From Burkholderia dolosa (lineage in GTDB: Bacteria > Pseudomonadota > Gammaproteobacteria > Burkholderiales > Burkholderiaceae): DNA of 59,064 nucleotides. This document shows positions 18,964-28,304 of this stretch, piece after piece; within the stretch, counting starts at the first letter, position 1, and each line of letters opens with the position of its first letter. The translations under genes were made by a program, and so were the position numbers. The stretch spans positions 1 to 59,064 of the forward strand of contig NZ_CABVPR010000039.1 in the NCBI RefSeq assembly GCF_902499135.1. Direction: 5' to 3'. The notes under the pieces were generated by a model that was not told the origin of the DNA, ran no database searches, and saw only the letters and a program-made list of their open reading frames with translations.

Positions 18964-20013
18964 TTACAGCGGCGACGGCACCGCCACGCGCGGGCGCGAC
19001 GAACGGGGCAGCCGCGGCGACAGATTCGGCTCCGCCGGTTCGGGTTGTTCGGCACGCGTCTCGATGCCGATCGCCGCTGGCCCCGTGCCTTGCGCGGCCC
19101 ACTGCTCGCCCATCGTCGCATCGGTCGAACGGCTGAAGTGCTCGACGAGGTGATCGATGAACGTACGCACTTTCGCGGGCAGATGGCGGCGGCTCGGGTA
19201 CGCGATGTTGATCTCGACCTGCGGCAACCGGAAGTCGGGCAGCAACCGCACGAGCGCGCCTCGCGCAATGTCGCCGCCGATCAGATAGCTCGGCAAAATC
19301 GCGACGCCCATTCCGAGCAGCGCGAACTGGCGCAACATCGCGGTGTTGTTCGCGACGATCACGTTGGTCGGCCGCACGCGCACTTCGCCGTCCGGCCCCG
19401 TGAACACGCGCTCGTCGCCCCAGTATTCGGTCGGCAGGCTCAGCGCCGGATGTTCCGCGAGCTGCTCCGGATGCGTCGGCACGCCGTGCTTTTCCAGATA
19501 GCTCGGCGTCGCACACACGGTCATGCAACCGGTGGTCAACCGCCGCGTGACGATGCTCGCGCTGCGCATCTGTCGCGTCACGACGATGCCGACGTCGAAC
19601 CCTTCCTCGACCAGATCGACCTGCCGGTCGACCAGCGTCAAGTCGGGCACCACTTTCGGGAAATTCTCCGTATACGACTGCAGCACCGGCGCAAGGTTAT
19701 GCAGCCCGAATACGACCGGCGCGACGATCCGCAGCGTGCCGACCGGCTCGTGATTGCGCGCGACGACCATCTGTTCGACGTCCTCGAGCTCGTCGAGAAT
19801 CTGGCGCGCCCGCTCCAGATAGACCTGTCCGGACTCCGTCAGCGAAAGGCTGCGCGTGGTGCGGTTGAGCAGACGCGTGCCGAGCCGGCCTTCCAGATCG
19901 GCCACGTGACGCGTCGCGACCGCGTTCGAGATATCCATTGCACTCGCGGCCCGCGCGAAACTGCCGAGATCCGCAACCTTGACGAACACGCGCATCGACT
20001 GCAAATGATCCAT
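18964..20013 (-). CDS. LysR family transcriptional regulator
   Basis: 349 aa. N-terminal winged HTH (MDHLQSMRVFVKVADLGSFA...LEGRLGTRLLNRTTR) followed by a periplasmic-binding-like effector domain (about residues 90-295) and a Pro/Arg-rich tail of about 50 residues. It is divergent from the D-2-hydroxyacid dehydrogenase gene across a 423-base gap, so that gene may be its target. The CrgA/AaeR-like subgroup often responds to aromatic compounds; the effector here is unknown. Confidence 0.9.
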   Translation of the reverse strand: MDHLQSMRVFVKVADLGSFARAASAMDISNAVATRHVADLEGRLGTRLLNRTTRSLSLTESGQVYLERARQILDELEDVEQMVVARNHEPVGTLRIVAPVVFGLHNLAPVLQSYTENFPKVVPDLTLVDRQVDLVEEGFDVGIVVTRQMRSASIVTRRLTTGCMTVCATPSYLEKHGVPTHPEQLAEHPALSLPTEYWGDERVFTGPDGEVRVRPTNVIVANNTAMLRQFALLGMGVAILPSYLIGGDIARGALVRLLPDFRLPQVEINIAYPSRRHLPAKVRTFIDHLVEHFSRSTDATMGEQWAAQGTGPAAIGIETRAEQPEPAEPNLSPRLPRSSRPRVAVPSPL

Positions 20014-20436
20014 AAACGACTCCTGCCGCTGTTACAACTTCAAAAAGATGAAGCAAATGCGTAATTCTCCTACGACAGCGGAAAAGGTGCAGAGTTGCCT
20101 AAGAGCCGCTTGAATCGAGATAAAAACAGTCAAAAATCCTCACTCGGCGCGGATAATTGATCCAACTATTCTGATTCGAGCAACAATCGAGTGAACCTCG
20201 ACGGGTAAGCGGCCGAATCAGGAACGAGCTGTTCGGTGCGACAAAGCATCGCAGCCGGCGACGCGCGCGCAGTGCGCACCGGCACGGCTTCCTGCAATTG
20301 CGGTGGAGCGTAACAAGCTGTTAAAAAGGCACCACGAAGGCTGTCGACGTAGCATCATGTCGGCCCCGGCCCGACGGAACCGGCGCGCAACGCGCGCTGC
20401 CGCAACCGCCGCTTTCCCGCGCAATACCCGCTGACC
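20014..20436. promoter_or_regulatory. Divergent promoter region between LysR gene and dehydrogenase gene
   Basis: 423 bases without a gene. The part at about 20085-20200 is clearly richer in A/T than its surroundings and contains candidate -10 elements such as GATAAT near 20152. It is the natural place for the promoters and LysR binding sites, but no unambiguous operator was identified. Confidence 0.45.
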
Positions 20437-21450
20437 ATGAAAATCGCCATCCTCGACGACTACCAGGACGCCGTCCGCAAGCTCAACTGCTTCGAAATGC
20501 TGGCCGACCACGACGTAAAGGTCTTCAACAATACGGTGCGCGGCCTGGGGCAGCTCGCGAGCCGCCTGGCAGAAGTCGAAGCGCTGGTATTGATCCGCGA
20601 ACGCACGCAGATCTCGTCGCAACTGCTCGCAAAACTGCCGAATCTGCGCATGATCAGCCAGACCGGCCGTATCTCGAGCCATATCGACCTCGATGCGTGT
20701 ACCGATCGTGGCGTCGCGGTGCTCGAAGGCACCGGTTCGCCGATTGCGCCGGCCGAGCTGACGTGGGCGCTCGTGATGGCCGCGCAGCGCCGCATTCCGC
20801 AGTACGTCGCGAACCTGAAGCAGGGCGCGTGGCAGCAGTCGGGGCTGAAGACGTCGGCGCTGCCGCCGAATTTCGGCCTCGGCCAGGTACTGCGCGGTCA
20901 GACGCTCGGCATCTGGGGCTACGGCAAGATCGGCCGACTCGTCGCCGGCTACGGCAAGGCGTTCGGGATGAACGTGCTGATCTGGGGCCGCGAGCATTCG
21001 CTCGACGCGGCGCGCGCCGACGGCTATACGGCCGCCGACAGCCGCGAAGCGCTGTTCGAGCAGAGCGACGTGCTGTCGCTGCACCTGCGCTTGCACGACG
21101 ACACGCGCGGAATCGTCAAGCAGGAAGACCTGATGCGGATGAAGCCGACGTCGCTGTTCGTCAACACGAGCCGCGCCGAACTGCTCGAGGAAAACGCGCT
21201 CGTGAACGCGCTGTCGCACAACCGTCCGGGAATGGTCGCGATCGACGTGTTCGAGAGTGAGCCGATTCTGCAGGGCTACAGCCTGCTGCGAATGGAAAAC
21301 GTGATCTGCACGCCGCACATCGGCTACGTCGAACGCGAAAGCTACGAGTTGTACTTCAGCGCGGCGTTCAAGAACATTCTGGCGTTCGACCAGGGCGACA
21401 CGTCGAGCGTCGTCAATCCGGAAGCGCTGACGCCGATCCGCAAGCGGTAA
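20437..21450 (+). CDS. D-2-hydroxyacid dehydrogenase family protein
   Basis: 337 aa NAD(P)-dependent oxidoreductase of the D-isomer 2-hydroxyacid dehydrogenase family. The nucleotide-binding Rossmann motif is IWGYGKIGRL. The catalytic residues appear as R in NTSRAELL, E in DVFESEP and H in TPHIGYVE. It interconverts a 2-hydroxyacid and 2-ketoacid; the exact substrate (glycerate, phosphoglycerate-like, lactate) is not decidable. Confidence 0.9.
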   Translation: MKIAILDDYQDAVRKLNCFEMLADHDVKVFNNTVRGLGQLASRLAEVEALVLIRERTQISSQLLAKLPNLRMISQTGRISSHIDLDACTDRGVAVLEGTGSPIAPAELTWALVMAAQRRIPQYVANLKQGAWQQSGLKTSALPPNFGLGQVLRGQTLGIWGYGKIGRLVAGYGKAFGMNVLIWGREHSLDAARADGYTAADSREALFEQSDVLSLHLRLHDDTRGIVKQEDLMRMKPTSLFVNTSRAELLEENALVNALSHNRPGMVAIDVFESEPILQGYSLLRMENVICTPHIGYVERESYELYFSAAFKNILAFDQGDTSSVVNPEALTPIRKR

Positions 21451-21454
21451 CGGG

Positions 21455-21486
21455 CATGCAGCGCGGCTGTGCAGCCGCGCTGCATG
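21455..21486. terminator. Strong hairpin between converging genes
   Basis: A perfect 15-bp inverted repeat (CATGCAGCGCGGCTG / CAGCCGCGCTGCATG) separated by two bases, starting four bases after the dehydrogenase stop. No T-tract follows on either strand. Probably a transcript 3'-end hairpin for the dehydrogenase and patatin genes. Confidence 0.6.
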
Positions 21487-21507
21487 CTTCGTCGCATTTC
21501 ATCGTCT

Positions 21508-22374
21508 TCAGGCGGCCGCGCGGCCGCCCGTCAGTTCGCCGACGCGCGCGAGGAAGTGCTCGCCGTCGCGCCGCCCGAGGTCGTACGCATGCTGCATCTG
21601 CGACGGGCTCGTGTAATCCCAGCTCGAAATCGGCACCTTGCTCGACGGCTGCACGTACAGCCGCCGCTGGTCGCCGTGCGCGACCGTAAACATCTGCGGG
21701 CGCGGATACCGCCGCGTGACGAGCACCAGCACGTCGCCCGGCGCCGCGTCGAGCGCGCCGACCGGCACGTTGTCGACCATCCCGCCGTCCAGCACCGGCC
21801 GGCCGCCGCGACGCAGTACCGGCGTGAACGGCGGCGTGCACGACGATTGCAGGATCAGGTCGGCGAGTTCGTCGACGTTCGCGCAGGCCTGCGCGCGCAC
21901 GAACTCCGGCCGAAAGCCGAGCGTGCGTCCGAGCGTCGGGTGCAGCGTCTTGCGCACGTATTTCTCGATGTTGTAAGCGACGAGGCCGGCGGCCACCGCA
22001 CTGCGCGCGCCGAGCCAGCGCGGAACGTGCGACACGCCGATGCGGATCTCGGGCGCCGCCGCGAGCTTCGGGAACGGCTCGCCGTAGATGTCGAGCAGCG
22101 CCTGGCGGTAGATCCGGTAATGCGGGAACACCGGTTCGCGGCGGAACAGGTTCGCCCAGTACGCATTCTTCCGGTTGTCGCGCAGCGCCTGCTCGTAATA
22201 GCGCATGACCCACGCGGCATCGCGCGTATAGAGCATGCACGCCGTCGCGGCGCCGGCCGAGATCCCGGCGATCACGCGCGGGCGCAACGCGAGCGCCGGC
22301 TGCGCGACGTCCCAGAAGCCGGCCTGCCACCAGCAGCGATTGCCGCCGCCCGCGAAGACGATCTGATCGAACAT
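21508..22374 (-). CDS. Patatin-like phospholipase
   Basis: 288 aa, patatin-fold serine hydrolase with the Ser-Asp dyad: oxyanion loop FAGGGNRCWW at the N-terminus, nucleophile elbow GISAGA near residue 38, and aspartate in DGGMVDNVPVG near residue 195. Such proteins deacylate membrane or storage lipids. No signal peptide, so likely cytoplasmic or peripheral. It lies 8 bases after the thioesterase gene on the same strand. Confidence 0.88.
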   Translation of the reverse strand: MFDQIVFAGGGNRCWWQAGFWDVAQPALALRPRVIAGISAGAATACMLYTRDAAWVMRYYEQALRDNRKNAYWANLFRREPVFPHYRIYRQALLDIYGEPFPKLAAAPEIRIGVSHVPRWLGARSAVAAGLVAYNIEKYVRKTLHPTLGRTLGFRPEFVRAQACANVDELADLILQSSCTPPFTPVLRRGGRPVLDGGMVDNVPVGALDAAPGDVLVLVTRRYPRPQMFTVAHGDQRRLYVQPSSKVPISSWDYTSPSQMQHAYDLGRRDGEHFLARVGELTGGRAAA

Positions 22375-22382
22375 CGTGCCGC

Positions 22383-22787
22383 TCAGCCGATCAACGCGTA
22401 GGTCGACGTCGCGTGGACGGCCATTTTGCCGTCCTCGTCGAACAGCTCGACTTCGCCGAACACCAGATTGCGGCCCATCCGCAGCACGCGCGCGGTGACG
22501 AGCACGTCGCCCTTGCGCACCGGGCGCATGAAGTTCGTGTTCAGCGACACGGTGGTCATCGGCCGGAATTCGCCGAGCGCGGCCGAGATCGCGACCACCA
22601 TCGCGGTGTCGGCCGCGGCCGTGAACACCTGTCCGCAGATCACGCCGCCCGAATGGCGGAATTCACCGGAGAACGGCAGACGCAGCGTGATGCTGCCGTC
22701 GTCGATCGATACCGGAACCAGGCCGAGCGAGCGGACCCACGGGGCCAGCAGGCGATCGAGCAATTCGCGGACTGCGTTTTCGTCCAT
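22383..22787 (-). CDS. PaaI-type hotdog thioesterase
   Basis: 134 aa single hotdog domain of the PaaI/YbgC acyl-CoA thioesterase class, with the HSGGVICGQVFTAAADTAM helix-loop carrying the catalytic acidic residue and TVSLNTNFMRPV in the central sheet. It presumably hydrolyses acyl- or aromatic-CoA esters. The ATG at 22787 is chosen over the one at 22826, which only adds nonconserved residues. Probably co-transcribed with the patatin gene. Confidence 0.87.
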   Translation of the reverse strand: MDENAVRELLDRLLAPWVRSLGLVPVSIDDGSITLRLPFSGEFRHSGGVICGQVFTAAADTAMVVAISAALGEFRPMTTVSLNTNFMRPVRKGDVLVTARVLRMGRNLVFGEVELFDEDGKMAVHATSTYALIG

Positions 22788-22936
22788 CTTCGAATGTCCA
22801 GAAAACGTCGCGCGACCGCCGCGCAACGGATGTGGACGTCATCATACCGGCAGCGCGCCGACTGCGACGGCTCGTTATCCCGCCGACAGCTTGCGTTGTC
22901 GAGACGAAATGGTTTCAGAAAATTTGCACAAGGGGC

Positions 22937-22965
22937 TTGCCAACAGCAAAATACTGACGCATAAT
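22937..22965 (+). promoter_or_regulatory. Promoter of tRNA-Lys
   Basis: TTGCCA (22937-22942), a 17-bp spacer and CATAAT (22960-22965), ending 13 bases before the mature tRNA 5' end. This is a good sigma70 arrangement in an AT-enriched stretch. Confidence 0.7.
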
Positions 22966-22978
22966 CTCGCTTCTGTTG

Positions 22979-23054
22979 GGGGCGTTAGCTCAGTTGGTAG
23001 AGCAGCGGACTCTTAATCCGTAGGTCGAGTGTTCGAGTCACTCACGCCCCACCA
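22979..23054 (+). tRNA. tRNA-Lys (anticodon CTT), integration target
   Basis: 76-nt cloverleaf with encoded CCA. Acceptor GGGGCGT pairs with ACGCCCC; the anticodon loop is CTCTTAA (anticodon CTT); the T-arm is GAGTG-TTCGAGT-CACTC. The 3' 47 bases are duplicated at 38528-38574, so the island restored an intact tRNA when it integrated. Confidence 0.97.
23008..23054 (+). repeat. attL: tRNA-Lys 3' end, left copy of 47-bp direct repeat
   Basis: From GACTCTTAATCCG through the CCA end, identical over 47 bases to 38528-38574. The bases on each side (23007/38527 and 23055/38575) differ, which defines the repeat limits. It spans the anticodon loop to the 3' end, as is usual for tyrosine-recombinase attachment sites in tRNA genes. 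Confidence 0.95.
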
Positions 23055-23076
23055 CCGAATTTTGCTGTAGAAGATC

Positions 23077-23112
23077 AAGCACTTGCGCGAAAGCGCAGGT
23101 GCTTTTTTTTCG
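23077..23112 (+). terminator. Island-supplied terminator for tRNA-Lys
   Basis: Stem AAGCACTTGCGC / GCGCAGGTGCTT (one G-T pair) with a GAAA loop and a run of eight T. It lies just inside the island and now ends the tRNA-Lys transcript in place of the original terminator at 38582. Confidence 0.85.
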
Positions 23113-23215
23113 TCAATCATTCGGCCCGAGGGGGCAAAAACTGGCCTTTGCCGGAAATCTGCCGGAACGGAAGAATCCAGACCAAGCGATCTCAATCATT
23201 CGCATGGAGTCTGGA

Positions 23216-24292
23216 ATGGCATACATCAGTCAGCGTGGCGAGTATTGGCGCGCCGAAGTCCGTCGACGCGGATACAAGCCGGTCTATCGCACATTCGATA
23301 CTAAGCAGCAGGCCCAGAAGTGGGCACGCCACGTCGAAGGCGAGATGGATACGGGATCGTTCGTGGATCGCTCAGCCGCCGAGCGCACGACCTTGGCCGA
23401 AGCGCTGAAGCGCTACCGAAAGGAAATTGTCCCCGAGAAGCGGCACCCCTACCAAGAAGAACGCCGCATCGACCGATGGCTGGCTAACGACCTGGCGCAT
23501 CGAACGCTCGCCAACCTGAAGGGCGCTGACTTTGCCAAGTACCGGGATGAGCGCCGCGCGGCCGGCCGCGCAGAAAATACCATTCGCCTCGAGCTCCAAG
23601 TGATACGCCATCTTTTCGAGATAGCTCGAAAGGAATGGAACATGGAAGGGCTTCCGAACCCGCTCGACAACATCCGCAAACCGTCCGGAAGCAAAGCGCG
23701 TGATAGACGCCTGCGTCCGGGCGAATTCGATAAGCTGAAAACGCTTCTGTCTGCCAGCCGCAACCCGTGGGCCGCCCCCGCCTTCGAGCTCGCGATCGAA
23801 ACCAGTCTGCGCCAAGGTGCGCTGTTCGGCCTTCGTTGGGAATGGATCGACCTGAAGAATCGCGTCATTCGCTTCCCCGTCGAGGCTCGTGGAGCCGATA
23901 ACAAAGGAGTTCCTGCGGTACTACCCCTATCCAGGCGCGCAAATAACGTGCTTCGCAATATTGCCGCGGTCGCTGAAGGGGCTGAAGTACGCGTCGCCCG
24001 CGCCATGTACGGCCCCCCAGACGTTCGCCATGACCTATCTGGACCTGTATTTACCACCAGCGTAAACGCAGTTATCTGCGTCTGGAAACGCACCCTCCAC
24101 ACCGCCGGGAAGAGCGACCCAGAGCTTCTGACGCTTCGTTGGCACGATCTGCGTCACGAGGCGGCATCGCGACTCTTTGAGAAGGGTCTGAATCCCATGG
24201 AAGTCGCAAGCATCACCGGCCACCGTTCCATGCAGATGCTGAAAAGGTACACGCACCTTAAGCCAGAAAGCCTGCTCGAAAAATTGGGCTAG
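23216..24292 (+). CDS. Tyrosine site-specific integrase
   Basis: 358 aa phage-type recombinase that integrates and excises the island. An N-terminal DNA-binding region (MAYISQRGEYWRAEVRRRGY, arm-type-like) precedes a SAM-like core-binding domain and the catalytic domain. The catalytic set is R199 in TSLRQGALFG, H-x-x-R in HDLRHEAASR, H in GHRSMQ and nucleophile Y345 in KRYTHL. ATG 23216 has GGAG upstream and starts at the usual family N-terminus; in-frame starts at 23099 and 23204 are less likely. Confidence 0.95.
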   Translation: MAYISQRGEYWRAEVRRRGYKPVYRTFDTKQQAQKWARHVEGEMDTGSFVDRSAAERTTLAEALKRYRKEIVPEKRHPYQEERRIDRWLANDLAHRTLANLKGADFAKYRDERRAAGRAENTIRLELQVIRHLFEIARKEWNMEGLPNPLDNIRKPSGSKARDRRLRPGEFDKLKTLLSASRNPWAAPAFELAIETSLRQGALFGLRWEWIDLKNRVIRFPVEARGADNKGVPAVLPLSRRANNVLRNIAAVAEGAEVRVARAMYGPPDVRHDLSGPVFTTSVNAVICVWKRTLHTAGKSDPELLTLRWHDLRHEAASRLFEKGLNPMEVASITGHRSMQMLKRYTHLKPESLLEKLG

Positions 24293-24364
24293 CACCCGCA
24301 AGGGCGCGCGCACCGCCAAGGCACCGCGCAGGCCTGCCACGGTTGGCATAAATAACCATACTGT

Positions 24365-24393
24365 TTGCATGTACAGGTACACTGGCGCATAAT
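24365..24393 (+). promoter_or_regulatory. Predicted promoter of the ATPase-protease operon
   Basis: TTGCAT (24365-24370), exactly 17 bp, then CATAAT (24388-24393). It ends 48 bases before the ATPase ATG in an AT-rich gap after the integrase. Confidence 0.65.
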
Positions 24394-24441
24394 TCAGTCA
24401 GTCGGCGAATATTTGTCCAATTTTTTAGAATCGAGAGTCAC

Positions 24442-25665
24442 ATGGAGCACTTTTCAGCAATCCAAAGCCTATGCAGAGTCGGGCTCGAAGGGGGCGATCC
24501 TCGGTTCCGCAAGCAGGTGGAACGTCTGCGCGATCGGCTAGCGAAGGCAGGGGAAGACAGATACGCGGCAACGCTAGAAAGCTTGCTAGCTAGCGTTTCA
24601 CGCGATACCTCATCGTTGGCGCCGAGCAACGTTGAGGTATCGCGCTCGCTCGTCGTTGGGGACGAGCTGACGGCAAATGTCTATCCGCCAGTTGATCGAG
24701 AAACCAGCGTTCCTCTGGCGGAAATTCATCTAGCGCCCGCGCGGGGGCAACCCACACCGATCTACGATGAAACGTTACGTTTGGCACTCGATGCACTAAT
24801 TAGTGAATGGCAGAAAGCAGACGCCTTAAGAGCGCTCGGTGTCGAGCCATCTCGGTCTTGTCTGCTTTACGGCCCGCCTGGAACGGGTAAGACGTTGACC
24901 GCCTTCACTCTCGCTGCACGATTACATTTGCCAATCGTAAGTGCACGCATTGATGGCCTCGTTAGCTCATTCCTTGGAACGACAGCAAGAAATATTGCCA
25001 ATTTATTTGATTTTGCCAATCGATATAAATGCATCCTCGTGCTCGACGAGTTTGACGCATTGGCGAAGATGCGAGACGACCCGCATGAACTTGGTGAGCT
25101 TAAGCGAGTCGTCAATACTTTATTGCAAAATTTGGATGCTCGTGCTGACAAAGGATTAACGATCGCGATAACCAATCATGAAGGTCTTCTTGATGCGGCA
25201 GTCTGGAGGCGCTTCCAGAATCATATTCGCATCGGATTGCCTGACTGGCCAACTCGCCTTCAAATGTTGCGAACTTTTCTTGGACCTCTAGAACCAAGTG
25301 ACGATCTCGTCAAGGTTTTGAGCTACATCGCTGGCCCGCGGTCCGGATCCGATTTAAGGACTTTCGCGGATGCATTACGCAGGAGCCTCGCGCTTTCTGG
25401 AGCCGAGATTACACCGCATGCAATAGGTCAGGCGACAAAGGCCCTACTACCGCGCCTTGGCGTAGAGGATGTACAGATGGGGCCCGCCCGCGAGTTTCTA
25501 AATAATGAGTCGCAATTTGTTGGAACAATTTTGCACGCTGATATCGGTATCCGACAGGATAGTCTCGCGCAGATGCTAAATTGCAGTCAGAGCAAAATCT
25601 CTCGCTGGTTTAATGAGTGGACACCAGAAAATAACAACGCGGAAGGTGTGGTAAATGCCGAATAA
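24442..25665 (+). CDS. ietA: AAA+ ATPase of an IetAS-type anti-phage system
   Basis: 407 aa. The N-terminal 110 residues are unassigned. The AAA+ core has Walker A GPPGTGKT (residues 144-151), Walker B CILVLDEFDAL with D202/E203, a sensor-1-like ITNHE and an arginine-rich VWRRFQNH near the end of the core. The C-terminus carries a helix-turn-helix-like segment (DSLAQMLNCSQSKISRWF). The next gene, overlapping by 11 bases, encodes a subtilisin. An AAA+ ATPase plus S8 protease is the known IetA/IetS defence pair; assignment is by architecture and gene order, not by alignment. Confidence 0.82.
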   Translation: MEHFSAIQSLCRVGLEGGDPRFRKQVERLRDRLAKAGEDRYAATLESLLASVSRDTSSLAPSNVEVSRSLVVGDELTANVYPPVDRETSVPLAEIHLAPARGQPTPIYDETLRLALDALISEWQKADALRALGVEPSRSCLLYGPPGTGKTLTAFTLAARLHLPIVSARIDGLVSSFLGTTARNIANLFDFANRYKCILVLDEFDALAKMRDDPHELGELKRVVNTLLQNLDARADKGLTIAITNHEGLLDAAVWRRFQNHIRIGLPDWPTRLQMLRTFLGPLEPSDDLVKVLSYIAGPRSGSDLRTFADALRRSLALSGAEITPHAIGQATKALLPRLGVEDVQMGPAREFLNNESQFVGTILHADIGIRQDSLAQMLNCSQSKISRWFNEWTPENNNAEGVVNAE

Positions 25666-28189
25666 TCCGGTTCAAATCGTTCTCAATGACGACTCCTTTA
25701 TTCGAGCCCCGGAGCCAGGTCAGGCTGGCCCCGATAGAGATTTCTTCGAGGGGAACGACAAGGGGTTTGCTCAGCACAAGGCCGCATTAATTGCCCGTCT
25801 CTCCGAAATAGATTCGATATTAGCGACATCTCGATTTGGACCAGTCACATATATACGCGTCCGGATGCGCACCGAAGCGATTGCCAAATCATATCGACCT
25901 AATCGCGCTCTATTTCTGCCGGACCAATGTCCGTGCGTTGGCGCAGGAGCCCCGGGGGAGTTGTTTTTCCGGCTTCCCCGACTCCACCTAGCGAAGGTAC
26001 GTCAACATTTCGAGGCAGCGGAACTTGCGGGCGAAGCTCGGATTTCGCGCCGAACGAATAAGCCATACCACTACGTCACTCGCAATAGATCAGAGTTGGG
26101 GGCCATCGAGGCAATCGAGATTGCCTCGCCCGCCGGCAAGCGGTCTTTTTCTGCCGCCGACGCATTGCAAGCGATGCTTCATCCGTCTGCCGCAAGTGGT
26201 TATGTCATTGAGCTATTCGAGCAGGGTCCACTCGAATTGGTCCAAGGAGCAGACGTTCTAGGACTTCGACAATCCTTCGAGACATTACAAAACGATATCG
26301 CTGGTCTTGGAAACGGAGTCTATGCTGCGTTGCTACCGAGTTCGGGGAGCGCTCCACAAATTGAGCTTCTCATTACGAATTCGTCAACGAAGCCCTTACT
26401 CGAAGACCGTCGTACCGTCAGGGGAGATCTTGCGCAGATTCCAAGCTTGGCGTCGTCCGTAGATACGAACGTCGAACGCCATGAAAAGGCTCTCGGCGTC
26501 ATCGCGACACATCCACTGGTACGGAGAATTCGATTCCCCGTACTTCTTGAACCATCGCAAGCCCCATCGTCATCGGAAAACCGGCCGTTTTCCGTGCCTC
26601 ACAGAACTCAGAATGGTGTGTATCCAAAAGTCGGGGTTATCGATACCGGGATTAGCTCGGTGCTGTCTCGCTGGATCGTTGATCGATACGATTACCTCGA
26701 TCAAGCGGAATGTGATTCGACCCATGGAACGCTCGTTGCAGGTCTATTGATCGGCGCTCGCGGCGAAAACGGCACCGAAATTGGTCGTGAAGCAGACGGG
26801 TGCGACGTCGTTGACATCCCACTATTACCTCAGGCGCGGTTCCTGGATGTCTACGGGCCTCGGGGGTTTGAAGCGTTCCTCGATGAGCTGGAAGCGGCAA
26901 TCATTGAGGCACGGGACAATCACGGCATTCGCATCTTCAATATGTCTTTGAACATCACCGCACCTGTCGAGCAAAATCTGTATAGCATCTATGCGGCGCG
27001 GCTCGATGAAATACAGGATAGGCAAGGCGTCGTGATCGTAAACTCGGTCGGAAACTTAAATGGCGCGGAATGGCGGGCGCCTTGGCCGAAGACACCAAAA
27101 CAAGCAATAGCAGCTTTGGCATCCAGGACTAGCCCGGACACAATATTCATGCCTTCTGAAAGTGTGCGAGCCCTCGCCGTAGGGGCGCTTAACCCGCCAG
27201 ACGGTGTTCATGTCGGCGGGGCGCCTGCGACCTATACACGACGCGGGCCGGGCTTGCGCGTCGGCGTAAAGCCGGACCTTGCACACTATGGTGGCGCAGG
27301 AGATCTGGCTACACCACATGCTACCGGCTTGGCGTCGTGCGCCCCTGATGGAAGTCGAACCGAAACTCGAGGTACAAGCTTCGCCGCTCCCCTCGTCGCC
27401 AAAACGCTTGCAAGTCTTGATGCAACCACGGGTCAGCGACTTGCGACCCGCACTTTGCGTGCCTTTGCCGTCCATTGCGCCTCGATACCTGAGGCCCTAA
27501 CTCACCGATCTCTACGAGACGTGTCCCGCCAATTCGTCGGCTTTGGCCAGCCGAGCGAAGCGGCGACGATGCTCGAGACTGATGATCATTCGATCACGCT
27601 GGTATTTGAGAGCAGACTTACGGTAGGCGAAAAGCGGCCGGCGATTTTACACTTCCCATTTGTCTGGCCAGCGTCGCTCATCGATGCAGAAAGCCGCGCC
27701 TGCCGAGGCAGCGTCCGCATGACACTCGTGTATGACCCACCCATCGATCAGGCATTCGGCACGGAATTTGTGCGCGTCAACCTCGACGCAAAACTTCAGC
27801 AGCGACAGCCCCAAAATCGAAAGGACGGCCAGCCCAGTTGGAACGACCAAATTACGCAAGTGTTTCTGCCCAAGCCAACTGGTCTAACTGCCCCCGAGCG
27901 CGCATTGATATCCCATGGCTTGAAATGGTGGCCTACAAAGCGATATGAACAGGACTTCAAGGACGGAGTGGGGACCAGCACTGAATGGCGGTTGCAAGTA
28001 GAGAGCATCGTGCGAGCCGAAGCGAAATTCCCGGCCGAAGGAATTCCATTCTCGCTGATCATGACTATCGAAGACCCCAAGCGATCCAGCCCCATTTTTC
28101 AGGAGGTCCGCCGTCAACTTATTACAAGCAGCGTCGACTTACATGATATCCGCACGTTCGCGAGGATCCGAACCCGTAATCGGCGATAG
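25655..28189 (+). CDS. ietS: Subtilisin-like serine protease of an IetAS-type anti-phage system
   Basis: 844 aa, no signal peptide, so cytoplasmic. An N-terminal domain of about 320 residues is followed by an S8 peptidase domain with the complete triad: D330 in VGVIDTGI, H357 in STHGTLVAGL and S575 in RGTSFAAPLVAK, with the oxyanion asparagine in VNSVGN. A 220-residue C-terminal beta-rich domain follows. Overlap with the ATPase gene implies coupled translation. In the family, ATPase and protease are both needed for phage resistance; the substrate is not known to me. Confidence 0.82.
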   Translation: MPNNPVQIVLNDDSFIRAPEPGQAGPDRDFFEGNDKGFAQHKAALIARLSEIDSILATSRFGPVTYIRVRMRTEAIAKSYRPNRALFLPDQCPCVGAGAPGELFFRLPRLHLAKVRQHFEAAELAGEARISRRTNKPYHYVTRNRSELGAIEAIEIASPAGKRSFSAADALQAMLHPSAASGYVIELFEQGPLELVQGADVLGLRQSFETLQNDIAGLGNGVYAALLPSSGSAPQIELLITNSSTKPLLEDRRTVRGDLAQIPSLASSVDTNVERHEKALGVIATHPLVRRIRFPVLLEPSQAPSSSENRPFSVPHRTQNGVYPKVGVIDTGISSVLSRWIVDRYDYLDQAECDSTHGTLVAGLLIGARGENGTEIGREADGCDVVDIPLLPQARFLDVYGPRGFEAFLDELEAAIIEARDNHGIRIFNMSLNITAPVEQNLYSIYAARLDEIQDRQGVVIVNSVGNLNGAEWRAPWPKTPKQAIAALASRTSPDTIFMPSESVRALAVGALNPPDGVHVGGAPATYTRRGPGLRVGVKPDLAHYGGAGDLATPHATGLASCAPDGSRTETRGTSFAAPLVAKTLASLDATTGQRLATRTLRAFAVHCASIPEALTHRSLRDVSRQFVGFGQPSEAATMLETDDHSITLVFESRLTVGEKRPAILHFPFVWPASLIDAESRACRGSVRMTLVYDPPIDQAFGTEFVRVNLDAKLQQRQPQNRKDGQPSWNDQITQVFLPKPTGLTAPERALISHGLKWWPTKRYEQDFKDGVGTSTEWRLQVESIVRAEAKFPAEGIPFSLIMTIEDPKRSSPIFQEVRRQLITSSVDLHDIRTFARIRTRNRR

Positions 28190-28304
28190 TGACTGCCGAC
28201 TTCGCTAGCACAATTTGCCGGGAATCCTCCCCCCGGTGGTCGCCGCACGGGGGGTATTCGCTTCAAGTGGGTCTGTACGAGAAGTACCGCTCAACAAGGA
28301 TTGT

